Below are positions 31,939 to 43,870 of a stretch of 64,000 nt of DNA, in pieces (position 1 is the stretch's first letter; each line of letters opens with the position of its first letter). Below the pieces are notes generated by a model. It did not search any database and had not been told where the DNA came from. It saw nothing but the letters and a program-made list of their open reading frames with translations. The stretch covers positions 142,389,766 to 142,453,765 of the forward strand of contig NC_084795.1 in the NCBI RefSeq assembly GCF_963169125.1, written 5' to 3'. This DNA comes from Humulus lupulus (Eukaryota; Streptophyta; Magnoliopsida; Rosales; Cannabaceae). Both the position numbers and the translations under genes were made by a program.

Positions 31939-33836
31939 AATGCCTCGATTACTAAGGCCAGGAAGGGAATGTTGAGGAGCGCTCCCCCATAAAGGTTGCA
32001 GATAGCCATTGATATACAAGCCCAATCAGGTGATGAAGTCACCAAATAGAGTGTTGCCCAAAGTGAGGATAGGGACTTAGATCCTCGCTTTGGGGATTTT
32101 GAGGAAGATGTTGGACCTGTCGAGGACCTTGAGGAGGTCCAACTTGATGAAGAGTTTCCGACCAGAGTTGTAAAGGTCGGCAAAAATTTGGAAGCAACAA
32201 CCAAGCACGCACTGGTGGAATTTTTGAGGAAGCACCAGGAAGTTTTCGCCTGGTCACATAAAGACATGGCTCGGATAGATCCTGTAGTCATCATCCATGT
32301 CCTGAACGTCGACAAAAGCTTTCCACCCGTGCAACAGAAAAGAAGGCTGCTTGATAAAGACAGATTGAAAGACTTGAAAGAAGAAGTTTAAAAACTAAAG
32401 GAGAATGGGTTCATCAGGGTAGCGTTTTATCCATCGTGGATCTCTAATCCAGTACCGGTTCCCAAGCCTAATAGAAAATGGCGAACCTGTGTGGATTTCA
32501 CAGACGTTAATAAAGCCTGCCCCAAGGATTGCTTCCCACTCCCAAGGATCAACCAGCTGGTCGATGCAACTGCACGACATGAGATCCTCTCTTTCATGGA
32601 TGCATACTCAAGATACAATCAGATCACTAGCTTTTGAACCGATACAGGGCTATACTATTTCAAAGTAATGCCCTCCGGATTGAAAAACGCTGGTGCGACT
32701 TACCAGCGACTAGTTAACCACATGTTTAAGGAGTTGATCGGAGTAAACATGGAGGTATACGTTGATGACATGCTGGTAAAGTCAAAAAGGTAGAAGGACA
32801 TGTGAAGGATTTACAAGAGTGTTTCAATGTTTTGAATAAATATCAAATGAAGCAAAATCCTCTCAAGTGTTCCTTCGGAGTAGGATCAGGGAAATTCTTG
32901 GGGTTCATTGTCAATTCGAGGGGAATTGAAGCTAATCCCGAGAAAATCAAAGCCCTGATCAATATGAAATCACCAGTGAAGATCAAAGATGTGCAAAGTT
33001 TTACTGGAAGGATTACCGTGCTCAGTAGATTTATTTCAAAATCGATGGATAAATGCATCCCTTTCTTCAATCTACTTAGGGGAAACAAGAAGTTCGAGTG
33101 GACTGAAGACCGCGAACAAGTTTTCAAAGCCTTAAAAGGCCACATGGCGCAACCTCCTATTTTATCAAAGCCTATAGATGGGGAAACTTTGTTCATTTAT
33201 CTGGCGATTACTGAATATGCTGCTAGTGCGGTGCTAGTAAGAGAAGAAGAAGGCGTACAAAAGGCGGTGTATTATGTGAGCAAGAGGTTAATTGGGGCCG
33301 AATTGAGGTATCCTCCCATTGAAAGATTAGCCTATTCCCAAATTTTGGCCTCACGGAAGTTACGTCCTTACTGCCAAGCCCATCCAATCACAATCCTGAC
33401 TGATCAGCCCCTTCGACAAGTTCTACAAAAGCCGGAAGCTGCTGGTCGGTTGTTGAAATGGGCAGTTGAACTTGAGCAGTTCGATATAACATACTCACCG
33501 CGAGTAGCAGTAAATGGACAAGTCTTGGTTTATTTCATTGCCGAGTTTACTGAACTCCCAGACTGCGAACAAAGTGAGCCTCAAGTTGAAGCTCCTTCGT
33601 GGAAGCTATTCACTGAAGCATCGTCAAACGAATCTCATGCAAAAGCAGGAGTGATATTGATAACGCTAGAAGGGAATCGATTTCACTGCGCAATTAGGTT
33701 TGATTTCACCGCTTCAAACAACAAAGCCGAGTATGAATCCGTACTCGTTGGGTTAAGGTTGGCCAAAGACATGAGCATAAAAATGCTGGATATTTACAGT
33801 GATTCACAGCTGGTAGTGAATTAGGTCTTAGGGGAG
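31939..33836 (+). pseudogene. Tat1 reverse transcriptase and RNase H
   Basis: Continues the protease frame across CACTA1 (NASITKARKG). Blocks in order: HKDMARIDPVV, then NGFIRVAFYPSWISNPVPVPK, CVDFTDVNKACPKDCFPLPRI, SFMDAYSRYNQI and the catalytic YVDD at 32758-32769. A frameshift and a stop follow at about 32793-32820. The frame at 32802-33824 carries the connection (FLGFIVNSRGIEANPEKIKAL) and the RNase H. There the first catalytic Asp is replaced: the usual hydrophobic-Asp-Gly start reads LFTEASSN. The Glu (NKAEYES) and the second Asp (YSDSQLVVN) are retained. Stops occur at about 32388, 32636, 32791 and 33822. Confidence 0.85.
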
Positions 33837-35313
33837 TAACAAGCACGAGGTCTAAAAATGGTGGCCTATCTGAACAATACCAAACATCTATTGAAACAAT
33901 TTGAGAAATATACCCTCCAGCAAATACCTCGAGATCAGAATTCAAACGCAGATGCCTTAGGCCAAACTCGCGAGTGCGAAGGATGCTGACACTTTAAATA
34001 TAGTGCCAGTCGAATGGCTGCGCGACCCAAGCATACGAGCAGAAGAAACCAATATGGAGGTCCGGTTAGTAGATACGTGGATGGCACCATACCTGGAGTA
34101 TCTCACTAGCGGTATACTACCAGTAGATAGAAACAAAGCCAGGACCCTTCAGAGACAAGGTGTTAGGTATATCCTGGTCGATGGGGTTCTATACCGAAGA
34201 GGATACTCAATGCCACTGCTAAGGTGTGTTACACCAGAAAAGGCTAAAGAACTAATGAAGGAGGTACATGAAGGCTTCTGTGGAGATCACGTTGGGGGGT
34301 AGAGCTTATCAAAAAAGATTCTAAGGCAGGGTTATTTCTGGCCGACCATGAATGAAGACTCGATGGAGTTTGTGCACAAATGCGATAAGTGTCAGAGGTT
34401 TTCCAAGATCCCATGGGCAGCTCCTAATGAATTAAAACAGATGCAAAGTCCATGGCCCTTCGCAGTGTGGGGTATAGATTTAATCGAGTCCTTGCCAACA
34501 GGAAAAGGTGGAGTGAAATACGCAGTTGTGGCGGTCGACTACTTCACCAAATAGGCTGAAGCTGAGCCACTCGCTACCATAACGACAAAGAAAGTGCTTG
34601 ACTTTGTCATCAAGAACATTGTTTGTCGATATGGATTTCCCAGAAAGATTGTCTCGGACAATGGCACCCTGTTTGATAGTGACCTATTCACAGACTTCTG
34701 TGAAAGGCATGGAATCACCAAGAGCTTTTCTTCAGTTACTCATCCACAAGAAAATGGGCAAGTCGAAGCAGTAAATAAGACATTGAAGGATACCCTGAAG
34801 AAAAGGCTTGAGGAAGCTAAAGGAGCATGGCCAGAACAGTTGCCTGAAGTAATCTGGTCGTATAGAACTTCTCACCGAACAACAACAGGTCATACCCCAT
34901 TTCCCTTAGCATATGGGCATGAAGCTATGTTGCCTGTTGATTTAGATCCGCCCTTGCATCGTAGAATCAGATACAACTAGGATCAGAATAGCCAGCTGTT
35001 AATGGCATCCCTAGACCTGCTCGAGGAGAAACGAGAAAAAGCCCAACTCCGAGTAGCTGCGTACCAGCAAAAAGTCGCTTGGTATTTTAACTCCAAAGTA
35101 AAAGAAGGAAAGTTCAACGTCAGAGACCTAGTACTTCGAAGAGTTTTCTTAAACACTCGCGACCAAGCTGCTGGAGTACTCGGACCAAACTGGGAAGGAC
35201 CTTACCAGATTGAAGAAGTCCTTCATCCAGGCACCTATAAACTTGCACGCTTAAATGGAGATCTCGTTCTGCGTTATTGGAATGGATAACACCTGCGCAA
35301 GTATTATCAATAA
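33837..35313 (+). pseudogene. Tat1 integrase and pol C-terminus
   Basis: 34003-34302 holds the zinc-binding part, with EVHEGFCGDHVGG; HKCDKCQRF at about 34372 completes the HHCC set. The core has VWGIDLIES (Asp), IVSDNGTLFDS (Asp) and QENGQVEAVNK (Glu), so the DDE residues are intact. The tail includes ARLNGDL and RYWNG, then HLRKYYQ, the usual end of Tat pol, with TAA at 35311-35313. Stops sit at 34300-34302, 34552-34554, 34978-34980 and 35287-35289; several fit one-base changes from tryptophan or glutamine codons. No chromodomain is present. Confidence 0.88.
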
Positions 35314-35945
35314 ACAGTCCTTTTTAAAGGACTGGCTTGTATTACTTTTTACTTCTTACAAGTTTTGAAAAAGGGTTAGTCATGTTATATGGCTAATCGC
35401 TTATAAGTGTAAGATCTTTTAAAGATCACTCGTAAAGACATGTTTAGTTCATTTAAATAAGAGAATTATAAGGGACTGTGCGCAGCCAGTCATTCATGCC
35501 AAACTTTGTAATTTTTTACAAGTATTTGTTCATTACGTGTGTTGTTTTGCTGTATTATAAGTTTTACATTTTATACCGAGCAGTAATGTTCGTATAGGTC
35601 GTGGTCAAGGCAAGTGGCCATGGATCTAAAGCTCCTCGATCACTTGGGGTGCATATAAGGTACATTGATAGCAAAGCATACCAAGAGGTATGTAAACACA
35701 TGAACAAAATAAGTGAAAGCATACTACGGTACTTAGAGTATTTTTCAAATTTTATATTTTGAAAAATCAAGCTAAAGTACTATGCTAGGTTCGGTCATGC
35801 GAACAGATGTTATAATAAAGCAGAAATATTATAATGTCAAAGGAATCCTTTTACACCGCGAGCAGTACTGCTCGGATGTAATTGTTCATGTAAAAGTAAA
35901 AGCTGCCCGTGCAGCAAAAACCAAAGAAAAATTATAGTCTTTACA
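35314..35945. other. Spacer between Tat1 pol and the antisense gene
   Basis: Both genes end towards this spacer, so it should hold 3' ends from both strands. CTTTTTAAAGGACTGG near 35322 and ATCTTTTAAAGATCA near 35410 are short palindromes. No frame is supported. Confidence 0.45.
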
Positions 35946-38900
35946 TCACGACCCGTAGGTCGTGTAGTTAAAAAGAAAAAAGAAGAAATATAAAAGAAAA
36001 AATGATGGAGCTTGAGGAGCTGGAGGATCCTGAGGAGGGACCTTGTCAACGGCTTCATTGTCTGCACCCTCCATCTCGGCGGCCAGCGAGATTTCGGGGG
36101 AGGCAGGGACCCTCGATCCCTCTTCATCGGCCAGTTGAGCAGCGCAACGAGCCAGCTCAGCTTCCCTTGCATTCTTAGGAAGGTAGTCAAAATTGGCACC
36201 GTGATTGTGCTTCCAGAACTCATAGAAGCACCTCAGAGTGGCATTTTTGTACCTCTCTAAGTTGGCAGCATTAGTCTCCTCCAAAGCATTGGCTCGAGCC
36301 TCCATGTCCTTGGTTTCAAGCCTACTCACGATCAAGTCCAGCTCCAGCTGCTTAGCCACCTTATAATTAGAGCGGTTGGACTCCTTATATTGGTCCCTCG
36401 ACTCACGGGCTTTCTCCAAAGATTTTTGCTTCTCCTCCAACTCCTTTTTCCGGTTTGGCCTTTTCTGCAGCCACCGCTGCCAGCGGATCAGCGTATCAAG
36501 CCTCGGCAACTTTGAGTTCCTCCTCGTGCCGTTGGTTCGAGATCTTTGCCACCTCGGCAATGGAACCTAGGCGGATGCGGCCAGCAATGAGGATTAGCAT
36601 GGCCTACATTCAGGACAAAAATTAAACAAACAATAAAAGGCCAAAAACCCAATTTCACAAAAGGAAACAACTTACGCTAGTGAACTCATGCAGGGCTCGG
36701 TTCAGAATCGGGTCAACGCCCATCGTCTCCGTGGCTGCCATTGCTACTCGGCAGAAGTCGTGCTTGGTGATTTTGGTCAGCCTCTCCTTGATCAGTCTAA
36801 AGGAGTGGCCAACCATCAGGTTCTCAGTTGAGGCAGGACCTTCCTGCTGGGTTTGATCAGATGGGGCGGCAGGAGAAGGAGTTGACCCGGTCGCAGCAGG
36901 TGGAGTCTGCTGCTCGCGGGGGGAAGACGGAGTCTTGGTGGTAGAAGGCCTTTCCTCCAGAAGGCCTGCATCTCGAGCCTTCTTCATCGCAGGAGCCTTA
37001 CTGCTCTCCCCAACATGTCTCTTGCTCGCTTTCTTTTTACTCGGAGGGGCAGTAGCAGCCTCTGGGTTGCTGTAAAGATCAAAGACGTTGGTAGAGTCCA
37101 TACCTGAAAAGCAAGAACAAAGTCGAGCCATGAGATAGCATGAATAGCCAAACACATTTCATCAGAAAGAGAAACAAAGAGGATTGCAAAGTCCAATACC
37201 CGAGCTATTACTACTGGTCGCTACACTACAGACTCTACTAGTCTTATATTCATTCTTTGATACGAAGAAGTCTGGCCCTAAGTGTGGAGCATATTTAAAA
37301 TTGCCGTCCCCGTTGAATAGATGACAGGGAATTGGAAAATTGTTTAAAAGCAAGATTACTATACCATTGTCGTCCGATGAGTCGTCAGAGAGTTCGACAG
37401 GCTCGACAGCCTATTGTTTTCCTTTTCCTTTTTCTTTGGGAGCTGAAGGCCTCTCTGCTCGAAGAGTATTAGCAGGTTCCCTGATTGTAACCCCAGTTGG
37501 TCTCCTCCGCGGAGGAGACGTTTGGGGTTGCTGCTCAGGTTCTGCTTCAGTGCAAGCACTCCCTGCAGAAGGCCCACTCAAACTTGGTTGAGAGTTCCAG
37601 AGGCCAGCTAGCCTAAGGTTAGCCTCTATAACTAATTTTTTGACACTCTTCTCAGCATCTGACATGCTGGCTAAGACTGCCGCCCTTGACTCCATCCCTG
37701 GAGTTGGGTTTGGTCGCAGCCACGGGCCTGAAACACATTGAACGTTCAAGACATGGTGGTGAAAAAACACTAAGTGAAGAAGCCAGCGGTGTTAAAATGT
37801 TACCTCCTCGTGTGAAAGCCAAGTTGTCTGCAACCAGGTCAGGCGTAAGGAAGTACTCCTGGTAGTACCTCCCCACATTGGAGATATGGGTGGTATCAGT
37901 CAGGAAAGTGTGCCTGGTTTCCTAATGACAAAGAAGGAAGAACCCCATGCCTTCTTGGTTAGGGTTAGATTTGAGGTCGAACAGGTAGTTGACCTCATGT
38001 GGCGATGGCGTGGGCCATTTTTTCTGGCTATACAAGATATAGAGTGCAGCGAGCATTCTATATCTATTTGGGGTAATTTGGAAGGGGGCAACTCCGAAGT
38101 AGTTGGCCACCCCTTGAAATAATGCATGAAGAGGCAAAGGGGCTCCTGCCTCAATATGAAACCGCAACCAGGCACTGTAAGCACCTCCAGGCAGATTAGC
38201 CCTTTGGTCTGGATTTGGTTTGACTAGGGTCACCCCTGTTAGATTATATTTATTTAAGTAGTTGGCGATCATTCTGATCGTCGCCCTACTTTAAGAAACT
38301 ACATGCCACTCGACATCCGGCTGAGCAGCGTGTCGAGGGCGGGCATGCCTCTGCACATTTGGATCGAGGGCATTTTCGTCTCAACCACTGGTCGAGGGAG
38401 CATCAGTAGTAGACTGATGAGAAGTGTTGGAAGTTTTTCTTTTTCGAGCTTTGGTTTTCGTATGAGCCATATTTTGGGTTGAAACTGGGGAAGTGTTTAG
38501 GTTAATGTGAGAAAAAGGAATATCTGATATTAGAGTTAAAGGTTGTTCTTCATCTTCAAGCAGTTGGACTAAGAGATCGTCATCAATGGGTCTTTCTCCT
38601 CCCCACAAGTCTTGCATATGAACTGCAAACAAACAAAGGAAGAGATAAGACGCAAAGCCTGGGAACTTATGTTGAAAGTTGGAATAACGTTGCTCGCGTA
38701 TATCGACCAGCAGCATTCTAACCGAAACACTAAGTTTTATGCTAGCAGTTTGAAAAACGGATCAAAAAGTGAAAGTAAAGAGTTTTCTGAAAAGAAACTT
38801 TTTCAACTCCAAAGGGCGCGGGAAAAACTCAGTTTTTCAACTAGCCTAAAAATCGAATTTTTACGTCGATTTTACGCCCTAAACCTATGATCCTCACTAT

Positions 38901-39211
38901 CAAACTAATTCTTAACTTATATAGAGCAAAAATACACTACCCTGTCAAGCATTAACAGCATATATAGAATCCCCACAAATTTCTACTCAAGAACGCAAGA
39001 AATTTCAGAACTCAAAAGAAATATGCATGGCATCTCAAAGAGTTTAAAAGACGAAGAAAATTACCTGGATGAAGATTGGAGATTTTGAAATGGGACGGCT
39101 TTGAGTTTACAAACAAAGAGCCTTCAAGCAAAGTGACGGGAGGCCTTCGAAGTTCTAAGTTCTGGGTTGAAGTTCTTGAGAATTCTTGGCAGGAAATGGC
39201 GAGTAAAAGGT
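35946..39211 (-). CDS. Antisense spliced gene of Tat1 (putative gypsy-type transposon protein, PF04195-like)
   Basis: On the strand opposite gag-pol I can place five exons with GT-AG introns: a non-coding exon ending at 39064, then 38622-37804, 37727-37365, 37103-36677 and 36603-35946. The likely start is the ATG at 38617-38615 (MQDLWGGERPIDD); a later ATG at 38470 begins MAHTKTKARKRKT, a basic stretch. The domain at 38272-37922 (AYSAWLRFHIEAGAPLPLH, NYFGVAPFQITPN, VNYLFDLKSNPN) matches the putative gypsy-type transposon family. The last exon is a long charged coiled coil (KKELEEKQKSLEKARESRDQ onward), followed by an Ala/Pro-rich tail. A stop near 38290, one near 37410 and one near 36500 break it. 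Extra antisense ORFs are known in the Tat clade; function unknown. Confidence 0.7.
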
Positions 39212-39231
39212 TAAAAGGTGAATGAGAGGGA

Positions 39232-39239
39232 TACTTATA
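39232..39239 (-). promoter_or_regulatory. TATA-like box of the Tat1 antisense gene
   Basis: Reads TATAAGTA on the minus strand, about 25 bp upstream of the probable first exon and about 235 bp from the 3' LTR. Tat5 has TATATAAA at 63802-63809, about 264 bp from its own 3' LTR and facing the same way relative to it. Confidence 0.5.
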
Positions 39240-39456
39240 GAGGCCAAAGTGTGACAAAAAGTAATAATCATTATTTCCCTTTTTCGAAGAATGGGGGAGT
39301 GTAACAGCCATCGGGATGGTTTCTTGAAAACTGAAAAGGCTTGATTAGACATGATTAGGTCACGATTTTAAAAAAACGCACGAGGGCTCTGACAGATTTC
39401 GTGGGGCATATGAAAAGTTGTTTTCCTAAGTTTACTTATTGCTGGTCGCAATAAAT

Positions 39457-39473
39457 AAACTTGGGGGGGCAAA
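39457..39473 (+). promoter_or_regulatory. Polypurine tract of Tat1
   Basis: AAACTTGGGGGGGCAAA stands directly before the 3' LTR start TGTTATCC. It primes plus-strand DNA synthesis in this family. Confidence 0.8.
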
Positions 39474-40071
39474 TGTTATCCAAAAAATAGGCGTAGATGA
39501 TGTGGTAGACATTTTTTGACACGTGGCTGACACCTGGCAAAGGTTCTGTTCGACTATCGACCATGAAGGTTCCCCTACCATAACATCTGGACTTTATATA
39601 TGACCAGCTTGGTCGTATACTCCGTATGTTTTGAGAAGACCTTGTACATTTATAATCATATCCGAGATTATCTCCCATAATTCCTGAGTATCCGATTATT
39701 TAGGAAAGAATATATGTAACAGATTTATGTAATCCTCCTTAAGCCTATAAAAAGAGAGGGAATAGCTCAAGGAGGGGACTTTTGGCTGATTTAAGTTTAT
39801 GCTTTACAAGAGAATTAGAGGTATTATCTTACGATTGTATTATTCATCCTTCTAAGGCTTGTGAAACTCAGAGAACCTTAGTTCTTTGATCACTCTTTTG
39901 AGAACTAATATCAATAATAGCTTAAGTGGACATAGGTCATTACCAATTCGTGGGGCCGAACCACTATAATTTGTTGTGTCGTTTACTGTTCTTTCCATTA
40001 GATCTATTTCAACACCTTCCATCACATCAAGCATTTGACTCCGTGTCAGTTGACCAAAACGAGGGTCAACA
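39474..40071 (+). repeat. 3' LTR of Tat1
   Basis: TGTTATCC to GGGTCAACA, 598 bp, the same length as the 5' LTR. TATAAAAA replaces TATAAATA at 39746-39753. Followed by TATAT. Confidence 0.95.
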
Positions 40072-40326
40072 TATATGACATTGTTTATTTATTTAAAATA
40101 TATATGACAATTAAAAAATATAATAAAAATAAATTAATTTATTTTTTAAAATAAATCTACGCAAACATGCGTTGTACGTTTCTTTTACATAATATATATA
40201 AACGTGTATAATTTATTTGACATATTGTCCACAATGTTACTTTGAAAAAAATATATATTAAAATGATATAATTTTGTAAATTAACATTTTAAAAAGTACC
40301 ATCAATTACTTTTTAATTCAAGCCAA
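40072..40326 (+). repeat. AT-rich dispersed repeat, copy 3, right part
   Basis: Begins with the right target duplication TATAT of Tat1 and continues the repeat interrupted at 20838. CAAACATGCGTTGTACG near 40162 corresponds to CAAACGTGCATTGCATGG near 9720. Confidence 0.5.
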
Positions 40327-40846
40327 TGCTAATAGTGTTTATCTTAAAGGTGATTAAGTTACTTGTCCATGTGGCTAGGGCTTCTATGATTGGATAACAC
40401 TTTTGGTGTTAGTTGATAAAGACTTTTGGAGCTAGCTATATAAGTCTCTATCTCAAGAAAATCTAGAAGTATTGAAGAAACCAATTTTCATATGAGTTGT
40501 AATCAGTTGTAAGATCAGGTTTTAGGTATAGAAAGTTAGTCAAGAAGTGTGCTTATTTGCATAAGGGATTAGTTTACATTCTTGTACCACTGAGGATTGG
40601 TGTTGATGATACATTGTAATCTGATTCCGATTTGTACTTGGAGATTGATGTGGAATAAAAGAAGACACGTCTGTTTCCCCGTGGATGTAGGCATCACATT
40701 GATGGTGAACCATGTATCTTGCTGGTGTTTGTCTTCTTATGACATTGAGATAACTTTCTATGATCTTGTTCATATTTTGTGTTGTTCTTTGCTTCAATTT
40801 TTTTCAAAAAATATTCTTGTATAGTGCAATTTTTCTAATCACAACA
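40327..40846 (+). mobile_element. Candidate copia-type solo LTR
   Basis: Opens TGCTAATAGTG and closes TAATCACAACA. TATATAAG at 40437-40444 would be the promoter, and CCCCGTGGATGTAGGCATC near 40677 is a common type of phrase in copia LTRs. Flanking pentamers (GCCAA and ATTTA) do not match and no primer site is evident, so this is a tentative call. The frames at 40540-40824 are not convincing. Confidence 0.35.
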
Positions 40847-40939
40847 ATTTATTGCCCATCAACAAACATAGGAGCAACTCCCACATAAGGCAATACTATA
40901 TAAATTTTTTGTTTACAACCTATCTAAAACCATAAGAAC

Positions 40940-42501
40940 TGATAAGTGTAAAATTTGTCTATTCCTAGTTCATTATTCTTCTATGATTATGCACTTTATT
41001 ATTTATTTAAAATTTAATTAGTTTATTTTGAGTTTTTAGGATTTATACGACATTTGTGGTGAAAAATAATGAATTTGGGATGTTTTACACACATTGGTTA
41101 AGCTCGACATTTCAAGTCTGAAACTTAACGTTTAATTTTGACATTGTACCATGAATCTTTTGGAAATATTTTGGTCAATAAAAGTTATAGATATTTTTCT
41201 TAACTTTCCGTAGATTTTTGAATCATCCAATTCAAAGTTATATCAAGGAAGTTATGGTTAAAATACCCTCACTGACTATAACTAGAGAAAATCTGGGCTG
41301 CTTTAAATATTGAAGAGAAGAAGACAACAACTCCAGGCCACGACAAAGACATTCTAGGTCATGGCCTAGACATTCCAAGGACCTCAGACCATGACAAAGA
41401 AAAGCCTAGATCGTGTCGATAGCCTGCGTTACGGTTTTGAATCTTGATTTTAGACCGCAACCTAGAATGCTCAGGATGGGACCGAGGGATGATTTTTTCA
41501 TTTTAAATCAAATTAAGGGAGTTATGAAAAGGAAATTAGAGGAAATTCTAAAATAACTTTTAATCACAATTCTTAGGGACGTAAACTCATAGAGAACTTG
41601 AGAGAAAAGGAGAAGAGATCAACATCTACATCAAGGAATAAGAAAGTTTTTCTTCTTCTTAAACTCTATTATTCTCTTTTTTTTTTACAATGTATGAGAT
41701 TATTGAGTAGTCTCCTTTTAGGTTAAGGGTTATTTCAATACCCTAGACATAATTTTTTGATCTCAATGATGATTATTATTCTTCTTATTCCTTGATATTG
41801 AATTGCTTATATTCTTCCATGCTTAATGTGAAATCTTACTTAGATGGCCACTAATTAGGGTTTTAAATTGTTCTACTATCATCTTAGGGTTTCTATTTAC
41901 CTAATCGTTTATAACTCTAGGTTTTTGTGATAATTTGCAATTAAGGGTAATGTCAAAGGTTCCTTTAATTTTGATGAAGAATATAATCTAGGTTAAATGA
42001 ATCACACGTTTGTTGGATTTATTACTTAGATTAACTCATCTCCATAAAAATTAAATCTTTTGTTAGATTAAATCTAAGGTGCTTTTCCGTTAGCGATTTT
42101 AGTAAAACAAATTTATTAAGATCGCCTCGCTTTAATAAAGTACACTAGGGAGATTTGGGATAATGACTGCTTATGTGTTATGTGCGAGCTTAATAGTTCA
42201 ATTTGGAATAAGGAATAATAGTAATCATTGTTAATCTTCAATGGTTGTTGAAGGTGGATAATTAACTCTAATATATTTCTTAAAATCGGTGTTATCAATT
42301 CAATTGCCTCATTCTTTGTTTTATGCTATTTTTCATTTTTAAACTTTCAAATCCCTATTTTGCATTAATGTTTCTAATTTTGAATAATAATTGAATAATA
42401 GTCTTCATTGGTTCGGCCTTTATTTGTCACTATATTAAAGTAGGTGGAAAAATTAAGAAATAAAATATAATTAAATTTGGTACGGTTAAGGACACGAACC
42501 A
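40940..42501 (+). repeat. Athila 5' LTR
   Basis: Starts TGATAAGTGTAAAATTTG and ends GACACGAACCA. It shares a series of landmarks with the LTR at 4195-5650. About 41330-41475 has GC-rich words (GGCCACGAC, GGTCATGGCC) in the same place as 4500-4650 of the other copy. Confidence 0.75.
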
Positions 42502-42507
42502 AGTATT

Positions 42508-42526
42508 TGGCGCTGTTCCCAGGGAC
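42508..42526 (+). promoter_or_regulatory. Primer binding site of the Athila element
   Basis: TGGCGCTGTTCCCAGGGAC is of the TGGCGCCGTTGCC type normal for Athila. Confidence 0.7.
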
Positions 42527-42599
42527 TATTTTATTTAATTTGTTATTCATTTTTTTTGTACTTGGTCTATTAGTTGTTGTTGATGTTTTCAGGGCTTGC

Positions 42600-43460
42600 A
42601 TAGAACTTTGTTTGAGACATAGCGATGTACTATCAACACTGCTATGATCGACAAATTAATTGATATGCACCTATTTTAACAATTACAATTCACAATGAGA
42701 GGAATATTCTAATAATTTCTATGGTGGAAATTGATATGTTGAGCTAAATTACTACTCTCCATCATAATATAATGAGTTCGTGCCACAATAATCAGATTCA
42801 TCAATTGGAGATCTCATGAGATCCTTGAATGCCAACAATTTCCAACTTCAACAAATACAAAACAGGCTTATGTGACTCCCCCGCAACAGCCTCCTCCTGC
42901 AGCCTCACAAGATCAAGAGCCATCTTTTGCTGATATGCTTAAAACTCTGGTTGCTACATGTATTCAGACTCAAATCACACTCCAAAATACTGAAGCATTT
43001 TTTTTAGAATATGGAGAATACAACTAAGCAATCTCGAGGTTCAGAAGTTTGGAGAATTACCCACTGAACTGGAGAATAATCAAATAGAGACTAATGCTAC
43101 CCTGTCTCTCCAAAGTGGTACACAACTTGACATGCCACCTCACCTAGACACAACGTTTGATCCAATTCAACTCAAGAAGTCAAAAATTCAACCACAGAAG
43201 CATCATCTCCACCGTAGATCAAAACATTCACTTCAGCTGGTCCATCATCATAGAACATGCTACACAAATCAACTGTCAGATCGTATGTCCCTATTCCTCC
43301 TTTTCTGAGCAGATTGAAGACTCCTAAGAAGGAAAGGAAAATAAGGAGATCCATAAAATAAATATTCCGCTCCTTAAGACAATTAAGCAAGTACCACAAT
43401 ATGCTAAGCTTCCTACGGAGTTGTGCACAAATAAAAGGAAATTGAAGGGTAATAAAAGAT
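42600..43460 (+). pseudogene. Athila gag C-terminal remnant
   Basis: Frames are broken. About 42838-43000 reads SFADMLKTLVATCIQTQ within a Gln/Pro-rich context, and about 43040-43075 reads VQKFGELPTELENN, which fits the leucine-rich end of Athila gag. No zinc knuckle is visible. Stops are frequent from 43300 onward. Confidence 0.45.
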
Positions 43461-43464
43461 AACT

Positions 43465-43870
43465 GTGGGGAAGAACATCTCTACTATTTTTCAAAGGACG
43501 TTGCCACCCAGGTGTAAGGACCCTGAGATGTTTACAATATCATACACCATTGGAAAAACTAGGGTTGACCATTGTATGATAGATTTAGGAGCATCTATTA
43601 ATGTTATGTCTTATGTTATTTGTGGTTCTTTATATCTGGGGTTATTGAAAGAAGTTGATGTTATTATTTGATTGGCTGATTGTACTAATGGTTATTCCCT
43701 AAGGTTATTTGAAGATGTTTTGGTGCAGGTTCAATTTGGGTGGCCATTCCGACTGATTACAAGTACAAAACTAGATGTCAAAGCATGGATACTTACAATA
43801 GAATTTGATGGTTAATTGATACAATTCAATGTGTTGAATTCTATTGATCAGTACAAGAGGAAGAATGTTA
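43465..43870 (+). pseudogene. Athila aspartic protease
   Basis: The frame 43465-43671 reads LPPRCKDPEMFTISYTIG and then IDLGASINVMS, where Asp-Leu-Gly-Ala-Ser stands for the Asp-Thr/Ser-Gly active site in Athila. After a stop at 43669 the homology continues (DCTNGYSLRLFEDVLVQV). Pol does not follow; the sequence passes into untranslated DNA. Confidence 0.7.

Larger units (their letters stand above)
20839..40071 (+). mobile_element. Tat-lineage Ty3/gypsy retrotransposon (Tat1) with inserted CACTA1
   Basis: Complete element bounded by two 598-bp LTRs (20839-21436 and 39474-40071) and the target duplication TATAT on both sides (20834-20838, 40072-40076). Order on the plus strand: LTR, primer site, gag, protease, reverse transcriptase, RNase H, integrase, then an antisense spliced gene, polypurine tract, LTR. 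Integrase after reverse transcriptase marks Ty3/gypsy. The lack of a chromodomain, the coiled-coil gag N-terminus and the antisense extra ORF mark the Tat clade. Without CACTA1 it would be about 10.9 kb. By eye I count about 18 differences between its LTRs. It cannot be autonomous: gag lacks its core domain and pol has stops and a frameshift. Confidence 0.93.
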
